Source: Marinilongibacter aquaticus | GTDB taxonomy: Bacteria > Bacteroidota > Bacteroidia > Cytophagales > Spirosomataceae | NCBI RefSeq assembly: GCF_020149935.1 | Contig: NZ_CP083757.1 | Span: 2,133,501-2,197,500, forward strand | Direction of reading: 5' to 3' | DNA: 64,000 nucleotides | Shown: positions 25,801 to 34,681 of the stretch, piece by piece | Numbering within the stretch: the first letter of the stretch is position 1 | Layout: the number at the start of each line of letters is the position of its first letter | The notes under the pieces: model-generated | Told to the model about the DNA's origin: nothing | Databases searched by the model: none | What the model saw: only the letters and a program-made list of their open reading frames with translations | Program-made: the position numbers and the translations under genes

Positions 25801-26039
25801 CCGGAAACGACCTGAGCATTGAGCCGATAAACGCCGGCTTTGTGGAGGGCAGTAAAGGGGTCTTGTTGGAAAACCTTGGGAATCGGGCATTTAAAAGTAT
25901 AACGAATACCGAATCGGGAATTTGGCTCGACGGCCAAACCAAGGCCCTACGGAAAATGAGCACAAAAAAAGGCGACCAAATTTTGGCCGCCCGAAATGAC
26001 TTATACTTTAAGTTTTATCGCCTAAAGAGCAATCCTTAA
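22854..26039 (+). CDS. VCBS/FG-GAP repeat lipoprotein with ASPIC/UnbV domain
   Basis: A 1061-residue outer-surface lipoprotein (KNLLSVFALAFLALACEKEN, lipobox LAC). The start is TTG at 22854. It contains many FG-GAP/VCBS blades with calcium-binding DxNxDGxxD loops (VDVNQDDLLDIYLTGNQ, ADVNGDGLPDIYVCKSGN, GDINGDGWEDFFASSDF) and an ASPIC/UnbV domain near residues 500-580 (GQGARISVEIEGQ, IVWPSGMSEI), then further blades. Such proteins form two beta-propellers and are frequently encoded beside SusCD or glycan enzymes; binding of extracellular polymers is the inferred role. Its 3' end overlaps the convergent gene at 26022 by 18 bp. Confidence 0.88.
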   Translation: MKNLLSVFALAFLALACEKENKALFSEIPVEHSQIYFENRIVENEQYNVFDFHNLYNGGGVALVDVNQDDLLDIYLTGNQVTDKLYLNRGNFEFEDISEAAGIVSSDWSTGVAIADVNGDGLPDIYVCKSGNEEGKKHQDKLYINDGDLHFREEAQARGIVDTCYSTHAAFVDFDKDGDMDLYVLTTSNIIRNPNLLHKKDHYGDYALDKLYINDGKGHFTEEGKKRGIDQNTHGLGLAVGDINGDGWEDFFASSDFLPNDVVYINNQDGTFSEMAKELLPYQSRFSMGNDLGDLDNDGLLDIITVDMLPPDNLRQKRMLMTSYHVFETEQTLDYQAEFARNMLFKNLGTDQNGLSHFTEIGQLTGLAATDWSWAPLFVDLDNDGLKDVYVSNGYLRDVTNSDFVANNLNFSQSAISKSDMRNFMNQSALRLPKLESKNQFFRQTAPLAFEEKTESWIAEKPNFSNGAIFGDLDNDGDLDYVCSNINAKISLYRNESRNRHLSIKLEGKQGNIFGQGARISVEIEGQKQTYIQNLSRGYRSSFSPEIIVGCGKAEKIDRVEIVWPSGMSEIRENIPTNEKIVLKESEATKPAKPEYKTLALFEEIPSAVSHKETEFIDYYRENLLLHKYSKPGPAVAKADLDGDGFDDLFVGGNTNLQQKIYTSEATEVWSQPSLGEDADALFFDANKDGMPDLYVVSGSNEFDHYQDQLLINKGQYRFEKAVLPSMDIPGKCAVSFDFDQDGDQDILRIGAVLPGAFPKVAQSFLLINENGQFKAQAFGNLGLATAVQSVDLNKDQWPDIVVVGEFMAPQIWLNQKGQFEKMDALDTLKGLWNTVEAADLDQDGYTDLILGNIGKNYRYTFDEQHPLSINETENGKGFLPSYFLQGVEYPLSNRDELIRQFPFLRAKFPDYESYAQANMESLRNDFPLSKLKANKMQSLILWNKEGKGFDVQLLPEEVQQSPVQAILAIDYNKDQKIDLLLAGNDLSIEPINAGFVEGSKGVLLENLGNRAFKSITNTESGIWLDGQTKALRKMSTKKGDQILAARNDLYFKFYRLKSNP

Positions 26040-26399
26040 TTCTTTCACAAACTTGTTTTTGTCGTCGTAAAGAGCCACTACAAAAACGTCGAGTCCTATT
26101 TCCTTCCCATTGATGGCCAAAGTACCGCTTCCGGCACTCAAAGGATAGGTTTTCAATTCTTTATCCGCACTGGGATGGTAAATCACCAATTTGCCCGATT
26201 GGCTGCCATTGGGCAGATTGTATTCCAAATTCACATCGGCGGCAGTGGTGCCTTCCGACTTAATCAAGGGTTCTTTTTCTACCGTAGCCAAAGCCATATT
26301 GGGCTTGCTTCCAACTGGTCGGCCATTTTCATCTATTTCTTTTTGAGCAAACGTAAGCAGACTTACGCAAGCAAACACGGTTGTCAATATCGTTTTCAT
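26022..26399 (-). CDS. Small secreted protein downstream of the S74 protein
   Basis: A 125-residue exported protein (MKTILTTVFACVSLLTFAQ). The mature part is beta-rich (ADVNLEYNLPNGSQSGKLVI, KEIGLDVFVVALYDDKNKFV), with an Ig-like strand pattern as in C-terminal extracellular modules. No family recognised. The start is the ATG at 26399; the frame is open further upstream but only this start gives a signal peptide. It follows the S74 protein by 7 nt and is surely cotranscribed; the two may work as a pair. Overlaps the convergent VCBS gene by 18 bp. Confidence 0.75.
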   Translation of the reverse strand: MKTILTTVFACVSLLTFAQKEIDENGRPVGSKPNMALATVEKEPLIKSEGTTAADVNLEYNLPNGSQSGKLVIYHPSADKELKTYPLSAGSGTLAINGKEIGLDVFVVALYDDKNKFVKELRIAL

Positions 26400-26406
26400 G
26401 GTAAAA

Positions 26407-27516
26407 CTATTTAGCGTTTTTAGATTTAGATACAGAAGCCTCGAGTTGCATAATGCGGTCTTCCAAAGAAGCATATGCGGCTACTTCCGATTCCAATTTT
26501 TTGATTTTAGCCTCTTGGCTTTCAATTAAGGCTTGCTGCTCTTTAAAGCCTTGGATCAATAGGGAAATGAGTGACTCATATTCTACCGTTTTATACGATT
26601 CATTTACATCCTCAAAGCGAATTTCATTGATAAGGTTCGGCAAGACTTTCTCAACATCTTGAGCAATCAAGCCAAGTTGTTCGTCACTCGGAAAACCAAA
26701 CTCCTTCACCGCCCTCTTACTATAAAAGAAAGACTTTGGATAAAGCTGCTGCAACACTTTAGTGGCATCTTCCAAAGACACGACCCGATCCTTCAATCTT
26801 GCATCCGAAGGCGAAGAAGGCTGTATCAAGGAGACATTCTTTATAGTCACGCCACCTGGGGCGATTTCAAAAGCCTTATCTGGTGAATTGGGGAAAATCC
26901 TAAACGGAAGCTTACTTCCATTGGTGACATCACGAACAAAAAAGTTCGCCTCGTTTCCGGCCAAATCCCAAGTTTGAGGAGTAAAACCCGAAGAGCCGTC
27001 TTGCTCCAAACGTATTCCAGGCGTGTTTCCATTCACGGTATGAAAATCCAAAGCGGGGTTACTTGTTTTCCTGCCAATATTACCTGCATTGTCTACATAA
27101 AGGCTATTATTAGGCCCCCCTGCTTCAATGGTCATTATCGATCTTCCCGCTGTGGCGTCTTCTATGGTGAATTTGTTTGCTCCTCCATTTGATTGATCGT
27201 TGAACACTAAACGCCAATCATTATTCGGAAAAGAAGACGAGTTACTGGTATCGTCGGCATGTATACGCAAATTATTTTCTTTCATGCGAAAAGTATCCGC
27301 ACCAAAATTTTCACCGTTCACACAATCCACGCCTACACAAAGGCTAAATTGTACAATCAAATCATCTGCAATCACTTGGTCTTGTACGGCCTTGGCTTCG
27401 TTTTGAGTTTGAATAGCTTGATTCAGTTCTTGGTCCTGCTTTTTGATACTTACTTGCGACTGCAGCAATAAGCACAAACACATAAGCAGTGTAAAGAGTG
27501 GTAGTTTTGTTCTCAT
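26407..27516 (-). CDS. Secreted protein with C-terminal S74 intramolecular chaperone domain
   Basis: A 369-residue exported protein (MRTKLPLFTLLMCLCLLLQS). The middle is tail-fibre-like (IRIHADD-like strands, SLYVDNAGNIGRKTSNPALD, GIRLEQDGSSG). From about residue 235 it has the S74 endosialidase-chaperone module: SPSDARLKDRVVSLEDATKV, LGLIAQDVEKVLP, YKTVEYESLISLLIQG and a C-terminal coiled coil. S74 domains trimerise the upstream beta-structure and then cut themselves off at the Ser before SDxRLK-like motifs. So a trimeric, self-processed surface or released spike is likely. Leads a two-gene operon with the protein at 26022. Confidence 0.82.
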   Translation of the reverse strand: MRTKLPLFTLLMCLCLLLQSQVSIKKQDQELNQAIQTQNEAKAVQDQVIADDLIVQFSLCVGVDCVNGENFGADTFRMKENNLRIHADDTSNSSSFPNNDWRLVFNDQSNGGANKFTIEDATAGRSIMTIEAGGPNNSLYVDNAGNIGRKTSNPALDFHTVNGNTPGIRLEQDGSSGFTPQTWDLAGNEANFFVRDVTNGSKLPFRIFPNSPDKAFEIAPGGVTIKNVSLIQPSSPSDARLKDRVVSLEDATKVLQQLYPKSFFYSKRAVKEFGFPSDEQLGLIAQDVEKVLPNLINEIRFEDVNESYKTVEYESLISLLIQGFKEQQALIESQEAKIKKLESEVAAYASLEDRIMQLEASVSKSKNAK

Positions 27517-27558
27517 GACGTATTATTGTACTTGAAATACAAATATAACATTCTGTCC

Positions 27559-28041
27559 ATGAAAACCCTATTGAAATTTAGTGCATTGTCCTTTGTTTTA
27601 TTATTTGGTTCTTGCCAACACAAAAAGTTTGACAATGAGGCCATTAAGCTCTATATCACAACTAATGGACTGCAGCCCGAATCGGTGCAAGTCTTTGACA
27701 ACCAAAGCCCAAAAAAGGGCATAGAGATAGGCTGGGGACATCAAATTACTATTCAAATAAACGGCATTGACGATTTCGAGATAAAAGGAGACCAGAGGGT
27801 TTTCCCGGGTGGAGAATTTGGGCTTGTCGATGAAAATGGAGAGATCATTTATGCTCAAACTGACATTTTGAAAAAATACAACCTCACAGGTGTCAAACCA
27901 GAAGACGCCAAGCAATTAAAATTCAATTTGGGTATTGGGAAACCCATGGAAAGGGGAAAAACCTACCATTACCTTTTCCGTTTATGGGATAAAAAAAGTG
28001 ACAAGGAACTGAAGGGTAATATCGAGCTCCTTGTCAAATAG
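27559..28041 (+). CDS. Hypothetical lipoprotein (160 aa)
   Basis: Starts MKTLLKFSALSFVLLFGSCQ (lipobox GSC), from ATG 27559; the frame is open 11 codons further but that part is not signal-like. The mature part is beta-rich (IEIGWGHQITIQINGIDDFE, TYHYLFRLWDKKSDKELKG) and resembles periplasmic ligand-binding or chaperone-like lipoproteins, but I recognise no family. Divergent from the S74 operon (42-bp gap) and convergent with the giant repeat protein. Confidence 0.7.
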   Translation: MKTLLKFSALSFVLLFGSCQHKKFDNEAIKLYITTNGLQPESVQVFDNQSPKKGIEIGWGHQITIQINGIDDFEIKGDQRVFPGGEFGLVDENGEIIYAQTDILKKYNLTGVKPEDAKQLKFNLGIGKPMERGKTYHYLFRLWDKKSDKELKGNIELLVK

Positions 28042-28059
28042 CTTGGTTCTTAATTGTGC

Positions 28060-31000
28060 TTAATCCGGACAAACAGCCTGAATGCCAATTTGAAATACTG
28101 AACCGGGCTCTGCATTAAAGCCGGGTTTCAGCTCTACTTTACGCCCTGCCTTATAAGCCGATTGAGCACCGTTTTCAATCCTATTGCTCGCTTGAATGGT
28201 ATAAATAGCCTTGGATTCGGTATTCGTGCCCGATGAAATATCATCTTGCGGCGATTCCAAAACCAGATCCGAACCGATAATCTCGAACGTCTCCGACACG
28301 GCTGAAGTAACCACTGGGGCTGAAGTACTGATCATCAACCTGTACTGACCCGTAGGTAAAAACCCGGGTAAAGTACACGCTATATTGTGCGGGTCTTTCG
28401 CATAACCAATCAAAGTAGGCATATTGAAATTTCCCTGTTCATCGGAAAGGTAAACTTTGAAAAGGTTACCGTTGATAAACGCACCTGTGGAATCTACACT
28501 GACCGCAATCTCTCCTCCCGCACAGATACTTTCCGTTTCGATAGAGGGCTGCGATACTGCTACACCTTTTTTCACGGTAAAGAATTGAAAGATATCTGGC
28601 CCAAAAAGCACCTCGCCCATGGCATCATCTTGATCGTAGGCCCGGGCTATGAAGGTATAAAAGTTGGCCGTAAAAATGTCTCCGTCTCGCACATTGTCCT
28701 CCTCATGCAAAGCGTAGGGAGCTTCATTGTCTACATAAAAATGATCTGGCGTTTCATCTCCAGAAAGCTGCAATTTCATACTTTCGATGCCCAGGTCTTC
28801 GCAATTGGGTACCGCCAAAATGGTGACTTTCCTGTCGCTTTGCTCCAACAACATTCGGTTGGCCAAAGGAGCAATTTGCTCTCCATTTTCTCCTGCATAA
28901 GCCAAATAATATGAAATCATTGGCAAAGTACAGTCGACATTCACGATTGTGCTCACTGTATCTCTACACATTCTTTCGTCAGTCACAATCACCGTGTATA
29001 CTCCAGAGTTTGCAGGATGGGCATTGGGTATGGTTGGTGTTTGCAAACTGCTTACAAAACCATTCGGCCCTGTCCAGTCGAATGTTGTACCGTTCGAGGC
29101 CATGAGTTCAACCAATTCGCCTTCGTTGTAAGGTCCAGAATTGCTGGCCGATACACTCAAAACAGGCTCAACCAATTCTACCTCTTCTTCACTTGTAAAC
29201 TCACAATTCAAATACTTCACGCTGAAGTCGGAATACATGCCCAAAGGTAAATTCGCCAAGGTAAAGCCGTTGTCCAAAACCTGCACTTCTTGGAATTTAT
29301 CTTCGTCGTTTCTTTTAAATCGAATGGTGTATGTCCCGTTCGGCAAATCGGTGCTTTGGAACTGAATAGCACCTTCTGTACCCGAACAAGTGCTTGGCCC
29401 TTCGCTATCCAATACCGTCAATGTGGGTACTGGAGGATCTGTCAAAGTTACGTTTTCGATACTTGTACCTGTACAATTGAAACGCGTGAGGCTGAAATCG
29501 GTATAGGCACCTGAGGGTAGCCCCGTCAAAGTAAAGCTGTTGCTGCTCACCTGAACCGATTGGCTTTTGCTCGAAGCATCTTGCGTGTAATGCACCGTAT
29601 ATGTGCCATCGGCTACATCGGTTGTTGTGATGATGATTGTGCCGTCCGAACCCGCACAAGTGCTGGGGCCTGCATTGTCGCTCACAGTCAAGGTCGGTAT
29701 TGCAGGGTCATTTAGTGTCACGTTTTCACTGCTCGTGCCCGTACAATTGGTACGTGTCAGGCTGAAATCGGTATAGTCACCTGAGGGCAGCCCCGTCAAA
29801 GTAAAACTGTTGCTGCTCACCTGAACCGATTGGCTTTTGCTCGAAGCGTCTTGCGTATAGTGCACCGTATATGTGCCATCGGCCACATCGGTGGTTGTGA
29901 CGGTAATCGTACCATCTGAACCCAGACAAGTGCTTGGCCCTTCCTTGTCGCTCACGGTCAAGGTTGGTGTAGGCGGATCGCTCAAAGTCACATTCTCCAC
30001 GCTTGTGCCCGTACAGTTTGCTCTTGTTACGCTAAAGTCTGTATACGCTCCTGAGGGAAGACCCGTCAAGGTAAAGCTGTTGCTGCTCACCTGAACCGAT
30101 TGGCTTTTGTTTGAAGCATCTTGCGTGTAGTTTATCGTATACGTGCCGTCGGCAAGATTGGTGGTGGTAATGGTAATTGTACCGTCGGAACCCAAACAAG
30201 TGCTCGGCCCTTCGTTATCGCTCACACTCAGTGTAGGAACTGGAGGATCGGAAAGCGTCAAAGGCGTATTGTTGTACCCAGTACAATTCAAATGCGTCAC
30301 CGAGAAATCGCTGTATTCTCCTTCTGCCAATCCAGAAATCTCGATTTTTCCGGCCACCACTTGCACCAATTGGCTTTGCATTTCATCGTCTTTCTTGAAA
30401 TACACTGTGTATTCTGTATCGGGCAGGTTTTCAACATCAAAAACGATGCTACCGTCTGAGCCTTCACAAGTCGAAGGATCATTGGTTACCGGAGTTTTTA
30501 ACACGGGCTGCTCCGATGACCTCAGCAGTGCAGGATTCGAATTCACGTTACCGCATTCTCCGCTCACCACGCAGCGGTAATAGGTATTGTCTTTTGAAGA
30601 AGGCACGGAGGAAAGGCCGAGCGTAGCACTTTCTTCACCTGCCATATCCGAAAACGGCCCACCGATACTGCTGCTTTGCTGCCATTGGTACGAAACAATA
30701 TTGAAACCCGTAGCTTCTACAAGAAAGGCCACACCTGAACCCGCACAAATGCTCGAATCTTTGGGCTGCACTGTGATGGTTGGGGCTCCATAAACCATGG
30801 GCTCGTACTCTTCGGAATATTTCGAAGCACAGGCTCCTGTGATGACACAGCGATAGGTCTTCGTATTCTCTGTTTCACTTACATTGGCAATCGTCATTGA
30901 TTTAGTGGTTACGCCAGAATAGCTTCCCGAATTCGTGAGATTCACAAAAACGCCACCGTCGTTTTTAACCTGCCATTGGAAACTCAAATTGTTCAAACTG

Positions 31001-34000
31001 GTGGCGACTGTCAAGATTTGAGATTCGCCGATACATAAGTTTTCTTCACTCTTATCCAAAGTGAAATCGCGTGCGGGATCGATACAAGTGACTGCCGATT
31101 GAGTCAAATACTCGTCGGAATACAAATTGTATCCCAAAGAATACGCCCTGTAATAATATTTCTCCGATTCATTGAGTCCTGTATCTTTTGTCAAATCGGA
31201 AGCTTTGCCTTTAAAAATAACCTTTCCACCACCCGGTATGCTGGCCCCGACATTCAAAAACCCAGAAGGCGTACCGAAGGTATTTACTGTATTCGAAAAC
31301 ACAATAATGGAATCTGCATTGGATGCATTGGGCACCGCAGTGAGGTCTATCTGCTCTTTCGAAGCCGTGGTGGCCGTAAAGCTTTGCGGCTTGTTCATGG
31401 TCACATTCAAGCTATCGATCGCAGCCGCGGAAAGGCCATTGCCCGATGTCAGTTCCGAGCTGGTGTTTTTCAGTTTACCGCTCTTGAGCACTTTCACATC
31501 AACGGATATTTCACAGGTTTGTCCTGCGGCTAAACTCCCCCCTGAATAGCTTATGCTCGTTCCTCCGCCAATGGCCGTCAAGGTACCTCCAAAGCAATCG
31601 ATCGAAGCATTGGGCACCATTGCCACAAACATACCTTCAGGAAGGTCGTCGGTAAACGAAAGGCCTGTCGCCGCATTGGTGTTCAAGGTATTGTCGATCA
31701 AGAAAGTCAAGGTAGTTGTTTCGCCCGTGAGCAATTCTTCATCTGCAAAAGACTTACTGAATACCGGACGGCGGTTGTCTTTCACCTCTACCTGAGCCGT
31801 GGCTTTGGACACCGTAAGCGAATTGGCATCCATTTCGAAGCCGACCTCGCTTGTTTCGTTAGTGTAGACTGTGGGTACAGCACCTGCTGGAATGAGCACA
31901 TCAACCGAAAAAGAGCAAGACCCGTTTGCTGGCAAGGTGCCATCAGCAAAGGTCAAAACCGATGTACCGGAAAGGCTAGAACCCGCACCACAGATATCGC
32001 TGCCACTGGCAATTGTCGCTGTTGCTCCCGACAACATTTGATCCAAATTATCGGTAAAAGTGATTGATGATAAGCTCTCATCGCTCAAATTCTTCAGTTC
32101 AAAAGTCAGTTTTACGCTTTCGCCTGCATTCACCTCGGCATCTTCAAAAGACTTGGTAAAGGACAAAGCGGAGCTCACTTCCAAAGGATCATCGATAAAT
32201 TTCATCGCCGAACGGTCACGCAAAATTGTACCATCTATATACGACACGTTGCTGAGCAAAGTATTGTATACTCCTTCCGGAGCATCGGTAGGCACTTTGG
32301 CCATAACCGTAAATGAGCATGTACTACTCTTTGCCACCTCGGCCGAAGCCAATATCAATGTGCTGGTACCTGTAAGGATAGAACTGCTTCCGCAAAAACC
32401 TGAATTTGAAGGGATAGAGGTCACCTCATAGTCCGACAACATTTGATCGAAATTGTCGCGAAAACCAATGCTCGTATAATCATTCGTGGTACTTAAATTG
32501 CGTAGCGTGTATTTGATTTCTACCTCGCTTCCAGGATAAACCGTACTCGGATTCACAATTTCCTTTTCCAATTCCAAGCCAATGACATTCAAGGAAACCG
32601 AAGCCGCGTCTGTCGTACACGATTCTACACCCGAACCAAAGCCCACTTCCGAAGTGCTGGAAGTATGCACGCCCGCTCCAATATCGTCTGCAAGCTTAAA
32701 CTCAACCTCGAAGGCACATTCTTCTCCGGCCAAAAGGGCACCTGAACTCACGCTAAGTAAACCGTTCGATGGGTTGGTAACTGAAAAACCATTGCATACC
32801 GAAGAGGGAAGATTGACCACTGTAGTCCCCGGAATGTTGCTACCCCAGTCTTCGGTAAACTGAATATTGTTGAGATCGATTGCCGCCTCCCCATTATTCG
32901 ATATTGTATATCCTACCGTAAACGACTCTCCGGGCAAAAAGTTTGATGGGTCGATGCTCTTGACTAATGTAGGGCCAGAAAGTATATTGAAACTCTCCTG
33001 CAACTCCATTTGCCCCAAAACTGTGTTGCCCTCTATTGTGCCTTGAAACCCAGTCACATTACTTTTGTGCTCTCCAGGCACCAAATCATCTGGTAGATCG
33101 GTCAATTCTACGTCAAAGGTACAAGAGCCATTTGCAGGAATAGAAATTCCGGAAAAAATTACGAAACCTGCCGTACTGGAATTGGGTTGAATAGCCGACG
33201 CCGTGCCGCTTCCACAAAAGCCAGCGGTAGGCAAATTCAAAATACCGCTCAGATTATGGTCCGCAATGACACCATTTAAGTCATCCTGAAATTGGCCCGC
33301 ACTCATGGCATTTGCAGGATCATTGTTTTTCAAAGTATAGCGGAAAGTAAGGCTGCCGCTGCCGCACAAATCCGTTTCACCCACAATTTCCTTTTTCATT
33401 GAAGGCAAAAGCTTTACGGCCAAATCGTCTGAAGCCGTCGGGCCTACCACAAGTTGTCCAGCCCGTGTAGCCGCAATAGCCGAAGTCGAGCTGGCATATG
33501 AACCGCCCGCTGCCCCTGCCGGAACCTGCAATACTGTACGGAAAACCAACTCTTCCCCAGCCGCCAAAGAGCCACCCGAGACAGTAAAATAATTTGTTCC
33601 TGAGAACGAAAAACTTCCAGTGTTTGCGGGCAAACTTACTGCCGCAAGACCCGACAAGGCAGCATCGTAGTCATCCGTGAACGTTATCCCCGTTAAATTG
33701 TCCGAGCGTGAAAGGTTCTTTATTCGGTATTCCACATCTACGGTACCGCCCGGTAAGGCTGGCGATCCAATAAAATTCTTCTCAAACAATATCCCATCGG
33801 CAATATTATTCTCCACGGTAAGTTCCGCTGCCGCCCCCCCCGCAGAGCCCGCAGTACTACTAAAATCTGCCGCACTTACCAAATACGAATTGGCAAAAGC
33901 AGACGTCACATCGTAACTAATTGTACAAGAGCTTTTAGAAGGCAGGTATACCGATACCACATTTAAAATTCTTCCTCCTTCAGCCGTTGTATTAATCCCC

Positions 34001-34617
34001 GCCGTGCAAGTGGTGCTGTAACTGAGGGGACTGACCAGATCCAAACCATCCGGGAGGGGGGCTGTAAATGTTCCGTTGAACACATTACCCGACCCTGTAT
34101 TTTCTACGGTATACGTGATTGTACTTTTTCGCCCTACCCAAACCGTACTGGGTGAAAACTCCGCAGAAAAGAGTATATCTTTATTCACATTAAAAGTCGT
34201 ACTGGCCGGGCCGCTGTTCCCCACATTCGAGGTCAAATCACCCGAGACTATGCTATACGACCCCTTCACTCCTGAAGTGATGTTCACCTTGATTTCAAGG
34301 GTTTCATAAGGGCCCACTTGCCCTCCGTTCAAGGTAATTGCCGAACCACCATCTGGGGCCGAAAGTGTACCTTCAAAACTGGGATAATACAAATCAACGG
34401 GATCAGCCAAAGTGACCGCAGCTGGCAAATTGCAGGTGAATGCAAGATCCGTAACCGGCGTTCCACCTTGACTGTTGTCGATCTTGAAAGTCAAGCGACT
34501 TATCGTATTCATACCCACACCACTGGGCGATACGGTTGCGGTAAATGTGGGCTGTGCGAATAATTGTTGAGCACAAAATAATGCAACAATACCAAAGAGT
34601 ATTCGAGTAATTTTCAT
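28060..34617 (-). CDS. Giant secreted multi-domain repeat protein (2185 aa)
   Basis: Signal peptide MKITRILFGIVALFCAQQLFAQ. Residues about 23-1060 hold eight or so DUF11/conserved-repeat modules of about 125 residues (FSAEFSPSTVWVGRKSTITY, FEKNFIGSPALPGGTVDVEY, LSFTKSFEDAEVNAGESVKL). Then a fibronectin-like segment, Ig-like modules (ITVQPKDSSICAGSGVAFLV), five 90-residue tandem repeats around 1410-1860 starting GPSTCxGSDGTI, a PKD-like part (FDWTGPNGFVSSLQTPTIPN) and a C-terminal domain (YKAGRKVELKPGFNAEPGSV) common in Bacteroidota extracellular proteins. No T9SS sorting domain or LPXTG-type motif is visible. Three repeats are nearly identical at DNA level. Adhesion or cell-surface matrix function is inferred. 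Confidence 0.88.
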   Translation of the reverse strand: MKITRILFGIVALFCAQQLFAQPTFTATVSPSGVGMNTISRLTFKIDNSQGGTPVTDLAFTCNLPAAVTLADPVDLYYPSFEGTLSAPDGGSAITLNGGQVGPYETLEIKVNITSGVKGSYSIVSGDLTSNVGNSGPASTTFNVNKDILFSAEFSPSTVWVGRKSTITYTVENTGSGNVFNGTFTAPLPDGLDLVSPLSYSTTCTAGINTTAEGGRILNVVSVYLPSKSSCTISYDVTSAFANSYLVSAADFSSTAGSAGGAAAELTVENNIADGILFEKNFIGSPALPGGTVDVEYRIKNLSRSDNLTGITFTDDYDAALSGLAAVSLPANTGSFSFSGTNYFTVSGGSLAAGEELVFRTVLQVPAGAAGGSYASSTSAIAATRAGQLVVGPTASDDLAVKLLPSMKKEIVGETDLCGSGSLTFRYTLKNNDPANAMSAGQFQDDLNGVIADHNLSGILNLPTAGFCGSGTASAIQPNSSTAGFVIFSGISIPANGSCTFDVELTDLPDDLVPGEHKSNVTGFQGTIEGNTVLGQMELQESFNILSGPTLVKSIDPSNFLPGESFTVGYTISNNGEAAIDLNNIQFTEDWGSNIPGTTVVNLPSSVCNGFSVTNPSNGLLSVSSGALLAGEECAFEVEFKLADDIGAGVHTSSTSEVGFGSGVESCTTDAASVSLNVIGLELEKEIVNPSTVYPGSEVEIKYTLRNLSTTNDYTSIGFRDNFDQMLSDYEVTSIPSNSGFCGSSSILTGTSTLILASAEVAKSSTCSFTVMAKVPTDAPEGVYNTLLSNVSYIDGTILRDRSAMKFIDDPLEVSSALSFTKSFEDAEVNAGESVKLTFELKNLSDESLSSITFTDNLDQMLSGATATIASGSDICGAGSSLSGTSVLTFADGTLPANGSCSFSVDVLIPAGAVPTVYTNETSEVGFEMDANSLTVSKATAQVEVKDNRRPVFSKSFADEELLTGETTTLTFLIDNTLNTNAATGLSFTDDLPEGMFVAMVPNASIDCFGGTLTAIGGGTSISYSGGSLAAGQTCEISVDVKVLKSGKLKNTSSELTSGNGLSAAAIDSLNVTMNKPQSFTATTASKEQIDLTAVPNASNADSIIVFSNTVNTFGTPSGFLNVGASIPGGGKVIFKGKASDLTKDTGLNESEKYYYRAYSLGYNLYSDEYLTQSAVTCIDPARDFTLDKSEENLCIGESQILTVATSLNNLSFQWQVKNDGGVFVNLTNSGSYSGVTTKSMTIANVSETENTKTYRCVITGACASKYSEEYEPMVYGAPTITVQPKDSSICAGSGVAFLVEATGFNIVSYQWQQSSSIGGPFSDMAGEESATLGLSSVPSSKDNTYYRCVVSGECGNVNSNPALLRSSEQPVLKTPVTNDPSTCEGSDGSIVFDVENLPDTEYTVYFKKDDEMQSQLVQVVAGKIEISGLAEGEYSDFSVTHLNCTGYNNTPLTLSDPPVPTLSVSDNEGPSTCLGSDGTITITTTNLADGTYTINYTQDASNKSQSVQVSSNSFTLTGLPSGAYTDFSVTRANCTGTSVENVTLSDPPTPTLTVSDKEGPSTCLGSDGTITVTTTDVADGTYTVHYTQDASSKSQSVQVSSNSFTLTGLPSGDYTDFSLTRTNCTGTSSENVTLNDPAIPTLTVSDNAGPSTCAGSDGTIIITTTDVADGTYTVHYTQDASSKSQSVQVSSNSFTLTGLPSGAYTDFSLTRFNCTGTSIENVTLTDPPVPTLTVLDSEGPSTCSGTEGAIQFQSTDLPNGTYTIRFKRNDEDKFQEVQVLDNGFTLANLPLGMYSDFSVKYLNCEFTSEEEVELVEPVLSVSASNSGPYNEGELVELMASNGTTFDWTGPNGFVSSLQTPTIPNAHPANSGVYTVIVTDERMCRDTVSTIVNVDCTLPMISYYLAYAGENGEQIAPLANRMLLEQSDRKVTILAVPNCEDLGIESMKLQLSGDETPDHFYVDNEAPYALHEEDNVRDGDIFTANFYTFIARAYDQDDAMGEVLFGPDIFQFFTVKKGVAVSQPSIETESICAGGEIAVSVDSTGAFINGNLFKVYLSDEQGNFNMPTLIGYAKDPHNIACTLPGFLPTGQYRLMISTSAPVVTSAVSETFEIIGSDLVLESPQDDISSGTNTESKAIYTIQASNRIENGAQSAYKAGRKVELKPGFNAEPGSVFQIGIQAVCPD
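29420..30290 (-). repeat. 270-bp coding tandem repeats
   Basis: Near-identical blocks of 270 bp (90 codons) recur: GTCAAAGTAAA or GTCAAGGTAAA at 29524, 29794 and 30064, each followed by GCTCACCTGAACCGATTGGC. Flanking copies (towards 29150 and 30330) are more diverged. The in-phase spacing means copy number can change without a frameshift. Confidence 0.85.
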
Positions 34618-34681
34618 GGCATAGATTGAGGCTGATAGTGATTTAAGCTGTACCCTGCAATCTACATATAAACGTCTAGAA

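Noticed and set aside
29420..30290. Regular repeats considered as a CRISPR array
   Set aside because: Units of 270 bp are in-frame coding repeats without short spacers, and no cas genes are near.
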